This document shows positions 51,510-62,202 of a stretch of DNA of 64,000 bases, piece by piece. The translations under genes were made by a program, and so were the position numbers. Location of the stretch: NCBI RefSeq assembly GCF_000382045.1, contig NZ_KB907458.1, positions 62,001 through 126,000 on the forward strand. Reading direction: 5' to 3'. The stretch comes from Variovorax atrisoli 110B. GTDB lineage: Bacteria; Pseudomonadota; Gammaproteobacteria; Burkholderiales; Burkholderiaceae_C. Each line of letters begins with the position of its first letter. Within the stretch, counting starts at the first letter, position 1. The notes under the pieces are model-generated. The model saw only the letters and a program-made list of their open reading frames with translations. It ran no database searches and was not told where the DNA came from.

Positions 51510-52160
51510 TCAGGCGGCGGTGAGCATGCCCCGTTCCTCGATGAACGCGACCACGTCGGCCACGCCCGAGAGCGTCTTGAGGTTCGTCATCACGTAGGGC
51601 CGCTGGCGGCGCATGCGCTGCGTGTCCTGCTCCATCACGTCGAGGTTGGCCCCCACGTAGGGCGCGAGGTCGGTCTTGTTGATCACGAAGAGGTCGCTCT
51701 TGGTGATGCCCGGGCCGCCCTTGCGCGGGATCTTCTCGCCGGCCGCCACGTCGATCACGTAGATAGTGAGGTCCGACAACTCGGGGCTGAAGGTGGCCGC
51801 GAGGTTGTCGCCGCCCGACTCGACGAACACCACGTCGGCGTCCGGAAAGTCTTCAAGCATGCGGTCGATGGCCTCGAGGTTGATCGAGGCGTCTTCGCGG
51901 ATCGCAGTGTGCGGGCAGCCGCCCGTCTCCACGCCCATGATGCGCTCGGCCGGCAACGCGCCGGCCACCGTCAGCAGGCGCTGGTCTTCCTTGGTGTAGA
52001 TGTCGTTGGTGATGGCGATCAGGTCGTACTTGTCGCGCATCGCCTTGCACAGCATCTCCAGCAGCGTGGTCTTGCCCGAGCCGACCGGGCCGCCGATGCC
52101 CACGCGCAGCGGCGGAAGTCTCTTGGTGCGGTTGGGAATGTGGTGCAGGGCGGAAGTCAT
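51510..52160 (-). CDS. ureG: urease accessory GTPase UreG
   Basis: A 216-residue SIMIBI GTPase with P-loop GGPVGSGKTT, the metal-binding VETGGCPHTAIRED region (Cys-Pro-His) and NKTD. UreG powers nickel delivery to urease. The start MTSALHH at 52160 gives the usual family length; an in-frame ATG at 52211 would lie inside ureF. Last gene of the urease cluster. Confidence 0.95.
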   Translation of the reverse strand: MTSALHHIPNRTKRLPPLRVGIGGPVGSGKTTLLEMLCKAMRDKYDLIAITNDIYTKEDQRLLTVAGALPAERIMGVETGGCPHTAIREDASINLEAIDRMLEDFPDADVVFVESGGDNLAATFSPELSDLTIYVIDVAAGEKIPRKGGPGITKSDLFVINKTDLAPYVGANLDVMEQDTQRMRRQRPYVMTNLKTLSGVADVVAFIEERGMLTAA

Positions 52161-52176
52161 GGCAGTGGTGTCCGGT

Positions 52177-52845
52177 TCAGCTTCTGAAAAGGCGGGAATA
52201 TTGTGTTTCATGGCGGGCCGACAGCACCGCCAGCGAGGGCGCGAAGGCCTGGCGCTCGTCGTCGCCCAGGGCCATGGCGCGGGTCACGGCATCGGGAATC
52301 TCCTGCGCCAGCCGCCCCAGGATGCGCTGGCCCGCGCTCTGGCCCAGCGGCACGGCCTTGACGGCGGCGGCGACCATGTTCTCGGCCCAGCCGAAGGCGA
52401 AGGCCAGGCAGCCGTCGTGCACCGTGGCGCCCGCGCGACTGGCGGCGAAGGCGAAGGCGACGGGATAGCTCGCATCCATGCCGGCGAAGACTTCCGCCGT
52501 GTCGGCATGGTGCAGCTTCAGCCATTCGACGAAGGAGCGGCCCATCTGCTCGGTCTGCAGCAGGAACTCGGCCGATTCGCGGGTGGCCATCACCCAGCGG
52601 TTGAGCTCGCTGATGCGCGGCAGGTCGCCGGCGCTCCAGGCCGCGATGGCCTGGGCGAAGACGGCGAGGTCGCCGCGGGCGAAGCTCAGGTGCAGCTGGT
52701 CGGAAAGCCACTCGGCCGCACGCGCTTCGGAATCGATGCCGGCCCACTCGACGGCGGCTTCGACGCCCTCGGAGTAGGAGAAGCCGCCGACCGGCAGCGC
52801 GGGAGACGCGAGCCAGATCAGCTGCAGCAGGCTTTGGGCGGACAC
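52177..52845 (-). CDS. ureF: urease accessory protein UreF
   Basis: A 222-residue all-helical accessory protein with the family's opening (LIWLASPALPVGGFSYSEG) and the C-terminal RLFRS end. UreF joins UreD and UreG in the activation complex. It lies 19 bases behind ureE and just before ureG. Confidence 0.95.
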   Translation of the reverse strand: MSAQSLLQLIWLASPALPVGGFSYSEGVEAAVEWAGIDSEARAAEWLSDQLHLSFARGDLAVFAQAIAAWSAGDLPRISELNRWVMATRESAEFLLQTEQMGRSFVEWLKLHHADTAEVFAGMDASYPVAFAFAASRAGATVHDGCLAFAFGWAENMVAAAVKAVPLGQSAGQRILGRLAQEIPDAVTRAMALGDDERQAFAPSLAVLSARHETQYSRLFRS

Positions 52846-52864
52846 GTCGGTAGGAGCGGTGGCG

Positions 52865-53497
52865 TCAGTGGGAATGGCCGTGGTGTCCGTGGTCGTGATC
52901 GTGACCGTGCGAATGGCCGTGGTCGTCCAGCAGCTCCGGCGCGAGCACCAAAGGCTTCGGGCCGCTGCCGTGGTCGTGCGAGTGGCCGTGGTCGTGTGAA
53001 TGCCCGTGGTCGTGGCTGTGACCGCCGCCGTGCGAATGCTCGTGCGACCCGTACGCGCCGCCCTCGGGTTCGAAGGCTTCCTCCGCCGCCACGACGATCA
53101 GGTGCATCGAGCGCAGCATGTCGGCCAGCACGTGGTCGGGCTCGATCTTCAGGTGGTCGGGCTTCAGCTCGATCGGCACGTGCCGGTTGCCCAGGTGGTA
53201 GGCCGCACGCGTCAGGTCGAAGGGCGTGCCGTGGGCGGTGCAGTGCGTGATGCGAAGCACGGGCTGCGGCGCGGCGATCACGCGCACCAGAGAGCCGTCT
53301 TCGGCCACCAGCACGTCGCCGCCGCGCACCAGCGTGCCGCGCGGCAGGAACACGCCGATCTGTCGGCCCTGCGAGTCGGTGGCGTCGAAGCGGCTCTTCT
53401 GGCGGATGTCCCAGTCGAGTTCGATGGTGGCGGCACGCTTGAGCAGCACGGGCGCAAGGCCACGGCCCTGGGGCATGAGTTTGTTGGCGGTGAGCAT
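52865..53497 (-). CDS. ureE: urease nickel metallochaperone UreE with a long His-rich tail
   Basis: A 210-residue UreE: peptide-binding N-terminal domain (QGRQIGVFLPRGT) and metal-binding C-terminal domain (HCTAHGTPF, YHLGNRHVP), followed by about 60 residues dominated by His, Asp and Gly (repeats of HSHDHGHSHDHG). Such tails bind several nickel ions and may store them. The repeated codons explain the low-complexity DNA around 52870-53040. Confidence 0.95.
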   Translation of the reverse strand: MLTANKLMPQGRGLAPVLLKRAATIELDWDIRQKSRFDATDSQGRQIGVFLPRGTLVRGGDVLVAEDGSLVRVIAAPQPVLRITHCTAHGTPFDLTRAAYHLGNRHVPIELKPDHLKIEPDHVLADMLRSMHLIVVAAEEAFEPEGGAYGSHEHSHGGGHSHDHGHSHDHGHSHDHGSGPKPLVLAPELLDDHGHSHGHDHDHGHHGHSH

Positions 53498-53589
53498 GGT
53501 GCAAATGGAGCGCCCCGGAGGGCGCCCGCTGGCTGGATGAATACCTTCGAGGATACGCAGCCTGTCAAGCAGCCGCGTTCCCCAGGGCT

Positions 53590-55307
<1,718 letters not shown>

Positions 55308-55308
<1 letters not shown>

Positions 55309-55613
55309 CAGAGTTTTCCTTGGATGAGGCCGCGAAAGCCGTAGACGATGCGATCGCCCGAAAAGTCGACCAGCTCGACCGTGCGCTGCTGGCCCGGCTC
55401 GAAGCGCACCGCGGCGCCCGAGGCGATGTTCAGCCGCATGCCGCGCGCGGCCTCGCGGTCGAAGCCGAGCGCGCCGTTGGTCTCGGCGAAGTGATAGTGC
55501 GAGCCGACCTGGATCGGCCGGTCGGCGGTGTTCTGCACCACCAGCGTGAGGGTGCGGCGGCCGGGGTTGAGCGTGTGCTCGCCCTCGTCGGTGAAGAGTT
55601 CTCCGGGGATCAT
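55308..55613 (-). CDS. ureB: urease beta subunit UreB
   Basis: A 101-residue beta subunit starting MIPGELFTDEGEHTLNPG, with the typical GSHYHFAETN motif. The ATG at 55613 starts at the family's standard position. It overlaps the ureC start codon by one base and follows ureJ closely. Confidence 0.96.
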
Positions 55614-55623
55614 GCTGGCCGCC

Positions 55624-56226
55624 TCAGATGGCCTGCGCCAGCAGCGTTGCGCCCAGGCCGACGACCGCGGCGCCGGCCACGCGCGGCAGCCACGCGTTGG
55701 CATGGCGCAGCGCCCAGCCGATCGCGATGCCCGCAGCGTGCAGCAGCACCGTCGCGCAGACCATGCCGGCCAGCGTGAGGGCGGCGCCTTGCTCGCTCGC
55801 CAGCTCGTAGCCGTGCGCCACGCCGTGGAAGACGGCGAACACGCCCACCACCACCATCGCCGCCACGGCCGGCAGGTGCACGCGCGTGACCACCAGCAGG
55901 CCCAGCACCAGCAGCGAGGCCGCGATCATCGGCTCGACCGCCGGCAGCTGCACGCCCGCCAGGCCCGCCAGCGCGCCCGCGAGCAGCATTCCGGCGAAGG
56001 CCAGCGGCGCCCAGAGCAGGTCGGGCCAGGCACGGCGCGCGGCCAGCGCGCTCCACAGGCCGACCGCGACCATCGCGGCCAGGTGGTCGGCGCCGGTCAG
56101 CGGGTGCATGAAGCCGGTGACGAAGCCGTGGTGCATGCCGCCGTCGACGCCGGTGTGGGCGCTGGCGGCGAAGGGCAGCAGGAGGGCGGCGAGCAGGGCA
56201 AGGGTACGGGAGGCGTTGTGACGCAT
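55624..56226 (-). CDS. ureJ: HupE/UreJ-family nickel permease-like membrane protein
   Basis: A 200-residue protein with a signal peptide (ALLAALLLPFAASA) and six hydrophobic helices; the motif H-P-L-T-G-A-D-H near residue 43 is the family's metal-transport signature. HupE/UreJ proteins take up nickel for hydrogenase or urease. The position between ureA and ureB is common in Burkholderiales. Confidence 0.92.
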   Translation of the reverse strand: MRHNASRTLALLAALLLPFAASAHTGVDGGMHHGFVTGFMHPLTGADHLAAMVAVGLWSALAARRAWPDLLWAPLAFAGMLLAGALAGLAGVQLPAVEPMIAASLLVLGLLVVTRVHLPAVAAMVVVGVFAVFHGVAHGYELASEQGAALTLAGMVCATVLLHAAGIAIGWALRHANAWLPRVAGAAVVGLGATLLAQAI

Positions 56227-56255
56227 GAGGGCTCCTGTTGTTCTTCGAGTGGAAT

Positions 56256-56558
56256 TCAGACGATGGGCTGATGGACGGTCACGAGCTTGGTGCCGTCCGG
56301 AAAAGTGGCTTCGACCTGGATGTCGGGAATCATCTCGGCGATGCCCTCCATCACGTCGGCGCGGGTCAGCACGCTGCGGCCGTCGCTCATGAGCTCGGCG
56401 ACGCTCTTGCCGTCGCGCGCGCCTTCCATGACGGCGGCGGAGATCAGGGCGACCGCTTCGGGATAGTTGAGCTTGAGGCCGCGGGCCTTGCGGCGTTCGG
56501 CCAGGAGTGCCGCGGTGAAGATCAGCAGCTTGTCTTTTTCGCGCGGGGTCAGTTCCAT
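56256..56558 (-). CDS. ureA: urease gamma subunit UreA
   Basis: A 100-residue gamma subunit starting MELTPREKDKLLIFTAALLAERR, split here as two recognisable family segments, and ending with TVHQPIV. First urease gene visible in this operon; ureD, which usually precedes it, is absent and the divergent permease-kinase gene follows instead. Confidence 0.97.
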   Translation of the reverse strand: MELTPREKDKLLIFTAALLAERRKARGLKLNYPEAVALISAAVMEGARDGKSVAELMSDGRSVLTRADVMEGIAEMIPDIQVEATFPDGTKLVTVHQPIV

Positions 56559-56680
56559 GGGGTCGGGGTCGGGTGGCAGGAAGAGGCGGCCATTATGGGC
56601 AAGCCGGCTTCTTTGCAACAGTCGTGCCGTTGAACGTCCCAGGGGCCGCCGCGCACGGCCGCCCGAAGCGGCCGGCCCGC

Positions 56681-56738
56681 CCCCCCCGGTTGCGGGTTGG
56701 CGCAGCGACACGAAGCGCGCGCGGCCTGGGGGCGAGCA
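56681..56738 (-). repeat. dispersed hairpin repeat, degenerate copy C
   Basis: On the minus strand this reads CCCCCAGGCCGCGCGCGC followed by TTCGTGTCGCTGCGCCAACCC, clearly related to 7478-7573 and 20502-20599, but only the first half is well conserved. It lies in the 198-base gap between ureA and the permease-kinase gene, close to the latter's start. Confidence 0.6.
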
Positions 56739-56756
56739 ACAGTTCAGGCATGAAAG

Positions 56757-59700
56757 ATGCACCGAAACGGTGTGAACCCTGAAGCCACGACCGCCACCCC
56801 CGACGACGCCCCGCAGCGCATCGTCAAGGTGCGGCGCGACTACAACAGCTGGGTGGCCAGCGAGACGCTGGAAGACTACGCCCTGCGCTACACGCCGCAG
56901 CGCTTCCGCAAGTGGTCCGAATGGCGGGTGGCCAACACGGCGTTCGGGGCGGCATCGTTCCTGATCCTGGAGGCGGTGGGCGCGACGCTGCTGGTGCAGT
57001 ACGGCTTCGCCAACGCCTTCTGGGCGATCCTGGCGACGGGGCTCATCATCTTCCTGGCCGGTGTGCCGATCAGCGTGTACGCGGCGCGCTACGGCGTGGA
57101 CATGGACCTGCTCACGCGCGGCGCCGGCTTCGGCTACATCGGCTCCACGCTCACCTCGCTGATCTACGCGAGCTTCACCTTCATCTTCTTCGCGCTCGAG
57201 GCGGCGGTGATGGCCTACGCGCTGGAACTGGCGCTGGGCATTCCGCCGGTCTGGGGCTACCTGGTGTGCGCGCTGGTGGTGATTCCGCTGGTCACGCACG
57301 GGGTGTCGGCCATCAGCCGGCTGCAGCTGTGGACCCAGCCGCTGTGGCTGCTGATGCTGGTGGTGCCCTTCGCCTATGTGCTCGTGCGCGATCCTGGTGC
57401 GTTTGCGGGCATAGCGCACTACAACGGCGTGCGCTCGGGCACGAAGGGCTTCGATCTGCACCTGTTTGGCGCAGCACTCACGGTCGGCATCGCGCTCATC
57501 ACCCAGATGGGCGAGCAGGCCGACTACCTGCGCTTCATGCCCGCGCGCACGGCGGCCACGGCGCGCCGCTGGTGGGCCGGGGTGCTGGCCGGCGGGCCGG
57601 GCTGGGTGGTGCTGGGGGTGCTCAAGATGCTGGGCGGCGCGCTGCTGGCCTACCTCGCGATCACGCACATGGTGCCGGCCGACCGGGCGGTCGATCCGAA
57701 CCAGATGTACCTGGCGGCCTACGAGTACGTGTTCCCGCACTACGGCTGGGCGGTGGCGGCCACGGCATTGTTCGTGGTGATCTCTCAGCTCAAGATCAAC
57801 GTGACCAACGCCTACGCCGGCTCGCTGGCCTGGAGCAACTTCTTCTCGCGCGTCGCGCACAGCCACCCGGGGCGGGTGGTGTGGGTGGTGTTCAACGCGC
57901 TCATCGCCTTCATGCTGATGGAGATGAACGTGTTCGAGGCGCTGGGCGACGTGCTGGGCCTGTTCGCCAACATCGCCATCGCCTGGATGATGGCCGTGGT
58001 GGCCGACCTGGTCATCAACAAGCCGCTGGGCCTGTCGCCGCCGGGCATCGAGTTCAAGCGCGCGCACCTGTGGGACATCAATCCGGTGGGCGTGGGCGCG
58101 ATGGCGCTGGCCTCGGGGCTGTCGATCACCGCGCACCTGGGCGTTTTCGGTCCGCTGGCGCAGGCCTTCTCGGCGCTGATCGCGCTGGGCACGGCGCTGG
58201 TGGCCTCGCCGCTGCTGGCCTGGGCCACCGGCGGCAAGTACTACCTGGCGCGCGGCGTGCCTTCTTCCGGTGCCGGCGCGGTGCGCTGGGCCAGGGTCGA
58301 GCACGAGGGCAGCTACCAGCGGCTGAAGGTGCAGCACTGCGTGATCTGCGAGCGCGAGTACGAGGGGCCCGACATGGCCCATTGCCCCGCCTACCAGGGC
58401 CCGATCTGCTCGCTGTGCTGCACGCTGGACGCGCGCTGCGGCGACCTGTGCAAGCCGCACGCGAGCCTGTCGTCCCAGTGGTCGGCGGTGCTGCGCTGGC
58501 TGCTGCCGCGGCGCAGCTGGCGCTACCTCGACACCGGGCTGGGACACTTCCTGCTGCTGATGCTGGTGATCGTGCCGCTGCTGGCGGTGGTGTTCGGCGT
58601 GCTCTACCAGCAGGAGCTGCGCGCCTTCGCCGAAGGCGCGCTGGAGCTTGCGACCGAGCCCGACGCGGCGGCCGCGCTCGCGGGCGTGCAGAAGCTTTCG
58701 CTGCGCTCGGGCTTCCTCAAGGCGTACATGGCGCTGCTGGTCATCGCGGGCATCGTCGCGTGGTGGCTGGTGCTCGCGCACCAGAGCCGCAAGGTGGCGC
58801 AGGAGGAGTCGAACCGGCAGACCCACCTGCTGGTGCGAGAGATCGAGCTGCACCGCGAGACCGACCGCGCGCTGCAGGCCGCCAAGCAGTCGGCCGACGA
58901 GGCGCGCGAGATCGCGGAGCAGGCCAAGCTCGCGGCCGAGCTCGCCAAGCAGGCCGCCGACCAGGCCAACCAGGCCAAGAGCCGCTACATCAGCGCCATC
59001 AGCCACGAGCTGCGCACGCCGCTCAACAGCATCCTGGGCTACGCGCAGCTCATGGGCGAAGACCATTCCGTGCCGCCGCACCGGCAGCAGGCGGTGGCCG
59101 TCATCAAGCGCGGCGGGGAGCACCTGCTGTCGCTCATCGAGGGCACGCTGGCCATCGCGCACATCGAGGCGGGAAAGCTCACGCTGCATGCGCGGCCGAT
59201 GCGCTTTGCCGACACGCTGCGCGAGCTGGCCGACATGTTCGAGCTGCAGGCGGCCGAGAAGGGCCTGCAGTTCCGCTTCGAGGCCGCGGGGCAGCTGCCC
59301 GAGGTGGTGCGCGCCGACGAGAAGCGCGTCTGCCAGATCCTCATCAACCTGCTGGGCAACGCGATCAAGTTCACGGCGGCGGGGCAGGTCACGCTGCGGC
59401 TGGCCTACGCGCGCGAGTTCGCCTCCATCGAGATCGAGGACACGGGCCCCGGCATGCCTGCAGAGGACATCGAGCGCATCTTCGAGCCCTTCGCGCGCGG
59501 CAACGCCACGGGCATGGCCGCCGCGCCGGGGGCGGGGCTGGGCCTGACCATCGCGAAGATGCTCACCGACCTGATGGGCGGCGAGATGAAGGTGAGCAGC
59601 ACGCCGGGCGTGGGTTCGCTCTTCTGCGTGCGCCTGTTCCTGCCGCGCGTGCACGACACCGTGGCCGGTGCCGGGCGCGCGCTGCCCGTCGCCCGCGCGC

Positions 59701-60344
59701 GGCGCGGCTACGAGGGTCCGCGCCGGCGCCTGCTGGTGGTCGACAACGAGGAGGCCGACCGCGACCTGCTCGGCCACCTGCTCGCACCGCTGGGCTTCGA
59801 GCTGCGAAGCGCCGCCAGCGGCCACGACGCGCTCGACCTCGTCGCCGCCGGCTACCGGCCCGATGCGATGTTCGTCGACCTCGCGATGCCCGGCATCGAC
59901 GGCTGGGAGACCATCCGCCGTGCGCGCAAGCTGGGCCTGACCGAGGCTGCCGTGGCCATCGTCTCGGCCAACGCCTTCGACAAGGGGCTGGACAACGACG
60001 TGGGCATCGCGCCCGAGGACTTCTTCGTCAAGCCGGTGCGCCACACCGAGCTGCTCGACTGGCTCGAGCGCAGGCTCGGCCTGCGCTGGACCGAGACCGC
60101 CGCGAAGCCCGCTGCCGTGGCCGAGCCGCGTGCGATGCTGGCGCCCTCGCTGGCCCGGCTGCGCGCGCTGGAGGAGGCGGTGGGCCTGGGTTACTTCCGG
60201 GGCATCATGAACCAGCTCGACGACATCGACGCCGCGCAGCCCGAGTGCGCGGCATGGACCGAAGCGCAGCGCGTGCTGGCCCGCCAGTTCCAGTTCGAAG
60301 CCATGAGCCGCGCGCTGGCCGAGGCCGTCGAAAGCGCAGCATGA
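56757..60344 (+). CDS. NCS1-type permease fused to a hybrid sensor kinase (permease - Cys-rich cluster - HisKA/HATPase - receiver)
   Basis: A 1195-residue multidomain protein. Residues 25-490 are a 12-helix nucleobase:cation symporter-1 domain (cytosine/hydantoin/allantoin permease type), opening with the YTPQRFRKWSEW segment. Residues 527-568 hold eight cysteines, C528, C531, C543, C551, C554, C555, C561 and C565, with His527, His542 and His568, likely a metal or redox site. Two further membrane segments (about 597-620 and 655-680) lead to a coiled coil, then HisKA with His750 (SHELRTPLNS), HATPase (NAIKF, DTGPGMP) and a receiver with Asp1041. It overlaps the response regulator gene by 4 bases and is divergent from the urease operon. 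Likely senses or co-transports a nitrogen-containing heterocycle; the ligand is inferred from family only. Confidence 0.9.
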   Translation: MHRNGVNPEATTATPDDAPQRIVKVRRDYNSWVASETLEDYALRYTPQRFRKWSEWRVANTAFGAASFLILEAVGATLLVQYGFANAFWAILATGLIIFLAGVPISVYAARYGVDMDLLTRGAGFGYIGSTLTSLIYASFTFIFFALEAAVMAYALELALGIPPVWGYLVCALVVIPLVTHGVSAISRLQLWTQPLWLLMLVVPFAYVLVRDPGAFAGIAHYNGVRSGTKGFDLHLFGAALTVGIALITQMGEQADYLRFMPARTAATARRWWAGVLAGGPGWVVLGVLKMLGGALLAYLAITHMVPADRAVDPNQMYLAAYEYVFPHYGWAVAATALFVVISQLKINVTNAYAGSLAWSNFFSRVAHSHPGRVVWVVFNALIAFMLMEMNVFEALGDVLGLFANIAIAWMMAVVADLVINKPLGLSPPGIEFKRAHLWDINPVGVGAMALASGLSITAHLGVFGPLAQAFSALIALGTALVASPLLAWATGGKYYLARGVPSSGAGAVRWARVEHEGSYQRLKVQHCVICEREYEGPDMAHCPAYQGPICSLCCTLDARCGDLCKPHASLSSQWSAVLRWLLPRRSWRYLDTGLGHFLLLMLVIVPLLAVVFGVLYQQELRAFAEGALELATEPDAAAALAGVQKLSLRSGFLKAYMALLVIAGIVAWWLVLAHQSRKVAQEESNRQTHLLVREIELHRETDRALQAAKQSADEAREIAEQAKLAAELAKQAADQANQAKSRYISAISHELRTPLNSILGYAQLMGEDHSVPPHRQQAVAVIKRGGEHLLSLIEGTLAIAHIEAGKLTLHARPMRFADTLRELADMFELQAAEKGLQFRFEAAGQLPEVVRADEKRVCQILINLLGNAIKFTAAGQVTLRLAYAREFASIEIEDTGPGMPAEDIERIFEPFARGNATGMAAAPGAGLGLTIAKMLTDLMGGEMKVSSTPGVGSLFCVRLFLPRVHDTVAGAGRALPVARARRGYEGPRRRLLVVDNEEADRDLLGHLLAPLGFELRSAASGHDALDLVAAGYRPDAMFVDLAMPGIDGWETIRRARKLGLTEAAVAIVSANAFDKGLDNDVGIAPEDFFVKPVRHTELLDWLERRLGLRWTETAAKPAAVAEPRAMLAPSLARLRALEEAVGLGYFRGIMNQLDDIDAAQPECAAWTEAQRVLARQFQFEAMSRALAEAVESAA

Positions 60345-61372
60345 CCACGAAGCCATCTGCAGCCATGGAAACCTCATCGCTCGCCAGGACCCTGCGCGAA
60401 CAGCAGGGCGCCAACAGCGACCTCGTGCTCATCGTCGACGACGTGCCCGACAACCTCGCGGTGCTGCACGACGCGCTCGACGAGTCGGGCTACACCGTGC
60501 TCATCGCCACCAACGGCGAGCAGGCGCTGCAGCGCGCGGTGCAGGCCAAGCCCGACATCGTGCTGCTCGACGCGATGATGCCGGGCATCGACGGCTTCGA
60601 GGTCGCACGGCGGCTCAAGGCCGATGCTGCGACGGCGCACATCCCGATCGTGTTCATGACGGGGCTCACCGAGACCGAGCACCTGGTGGCCGCGCTGGAG
60701 GCCGGCGGCGTCGACTACGTCACCAAGCCCATCAAGCCGAAGGAGGTGCTCGCGCGCATGAACGTGCACCTGCAGGGCGCGCGCCGCGCGCGGCAGGACG
60801 CGCGGCAGGCCGGCCAGGCGCGCAATGCGCTCGACGCCTTCGGCTACGCGAGCATCACGGTGCGACTGCCCGAAGGGAAGCTGATCTGGCAGACGGCGCT
60901 CGCGCGCGACCTGCTGCAGCGCTACTGCGAGACCCGCGCGCCCGAGACGCCGCCGGCGGTGCTCGAATGGCTGCGCAGCCACACGCCCGATGCGCGCGAG
61001 CGCGGCATCGAGCCGCCGCCGCTGTCCATCGTGCAGGGCGCCGGCAGCCTCACGCTGCGGCTGCACCAGCAGACCGGCGGCGACGACGACGGCGACGAGT
61101 GGATGATCATCATGCGCGAGGTGTCCGACACCGCGGTGATCGAGGCCATGAGCCTGAGCCTGAAGCTCACCGCGCGCGAGGCCGAGGTGCTGTACTGGGT
61201 GGTCAAGGGCAAGACCAACAAGGACATCGGCGAGATTCTCGGCAGCAGCCCGGCCACGGCCAAGAAGCACCTGGAGCGGGTGTACGTGAAGCTGGGCGTG
61301 GAGACGCGCACGGCGGCGGCGGGCGTGGCCATCAAGCGCATCCGCGAGCTGCAGCCGCAGTTCGAGATCTGA
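60341..61372 (+). CDS. LuxR/NarL-type response regulator, partner of the permease-kinase
   Basis: A 343-residue regulator: receiver with phosphoacceptor Asp77 (LLDAMMPG) and Lys (VTKPI), a middle segment of about 100 residues of unrecognised fold (residues 160-260), and a C-terminal LuxR helix-turn-helix (LTAREAEVLYWVVKGKTNKD). The longer-than-usual middle may be a separate signal domain. Its ATG overlaps the kinase stop (ATGA), so the pair is coupled. Likely targets are the divergent urease genes or other nitrogen genes; no binding site was identified. Confidence 0.9.
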   Translation: MTTKPSAAMETSSLARTLREQQGANSDLVLIVDDVPDNLAVLHDALDESGYTVLIATNGEQALQRAVQAKPDIVLLDAMMPGIDGFEVARRLKADAATAHIPIVFMTGLTETEHLVAALEAGGVDYVTKPIKPKEVLARMNVHLQGARRARQDARQAGQARNALDAFGYASITVRLPEGKLIWQTALARDLLQRYCETRAPETPPAVLEWLRSHTPDARERGIEPPPLSIVQGAGSLTLRLHQQTGGDDDGDEWMIIMREVSDTAVIEAMSLSLKLTAREAEVLYWVVKGKTNKDIGEILGSSPATAKKHLERVYVKLGVETRTAAAGVAIKRIRELQPQFEI

Positions 61373-61454
61373 AGGGTACCCATCGCGCGGCGCCGCGTCA
61401 CGGCGCCTACTTTCCGCGTCCCTAGAATGGTTCGAGGCCCCGGGGACGCGAGCG

Positions 61455-62189
61455 ATGAAGAACACCAGGCACAGCACAACAAGAACCCGACCGCCGTCGC
61501 GCGGCCGGATGCTGGCGGCTTCCTGCTTGAAGGCGGGAATGTTCGCAGGACTGCTCGCGGGGCCGGTCGCCCACGCGGCGGGCCATTTCGACGTGGACGA
61601 CGCCAGCACCCTCGACCCCGGCCAGTGCCAGTACGAGACCTGGTGGGGCCGCACTGGCGTCGAGCCCGTCACGGGCTTCCACTTCGGGCCGGCCTGCCGC
61701 GTGGGGCCCTTCGAGCTGGGCCTGAACCTCGACCGCAGCTCGGTGGGCGGCGTCCATTCGGTCACCGGCGGCCCGCAGCTCAAGTGGAACTTCTACGGCC
61801 AGGCGGCCGACGCGCCCTTCAGCGCTGCGGTGTCGATGGGCGCGGTGTTCGACTTCAAGCGCGGCGGCCGCGCGGGCGGGCAGTTCGTCGTTCCCGTCAC
61901 CTGGCGGCCGCTCGGCAGCCTGCAGGTCCACGCGAACGTCGGCGCCGACTGGGCGACCGGGACCGGCGTGCGCACGCCACGCGGCGGCGTCGGCGTGGAG
62001 TGGGCGTTGAACGACACGGTGTCGCTCATCGCCGAGCGCAACCGCGCATCGAACGTCTGGACCTCGCGCGTGGGCGGGCGTTTCAGCATCACGCCGCTGA
62101 TCAGCGTCGATGTGAGCGCATCGCGCACCGGCCCGCAGGGCGTGCGCGGTTTCGTGATCGGGCTGAACCACGAGTTCAGCTGGAAGTGA
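61455..62189 (+). CDS. secreted, possibly beta-barrel hypothetical protein
   Basis: A 244-residue protein with an N-terminal extension and a signal peptide around residues 19-42 (cleaved near AHAAG). The mature part has alternating aromatic and small residues in short strands (for example QLKWNFYGQAAD, SVSLIAERN-type segments and the aromatic end EFSWK), as in outer-membrane beta-barrels. No family recognised. It stands alone between the response regulator and a convergent LysR gene. The start codon is uncertain: an internal Met at residue 19 fits the signal better. Confidence 0.6.
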   Translation: MKNTRHSTTRTRPPSRGRMLAASCLKAGMFAGLLAGPVAHAAGHFDVDDASTLDPGQCQYETWWGRTGVEPVTGFHFGPACRVGPFELGLNLDRSSVGGVHSVTGGPQLKWNFYGQAADAPFSAAVSMGAVFDFKRGGRAGGQFVVPVTWRPLGSLQVHANVGADWATGTGVRTPRGGVGVEWALNDTVSLIAERNRASNVWTSRVGGRFSITPLISVDVSASRTGPQGVRGFVIGLNHEFSWK

Positions 62190-62202
62190 ATGTCGATTCA
62201 TC

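Noticed and set aside
52865..53040. Regularly repeated DNA that could suggest a CRISPR array or minisatellite
   Set aside because: The repeats are His/Asp/Gly codons of the UreE tail, in frame, with no spacers.
56256..60377. A 1373-codon minus-strand open frame ending in ureA
   Set aside because: Only the last 100 codons (ureA) are genuine; the rest is antisense to the permease-kinase gene and its translation is low-complexity.
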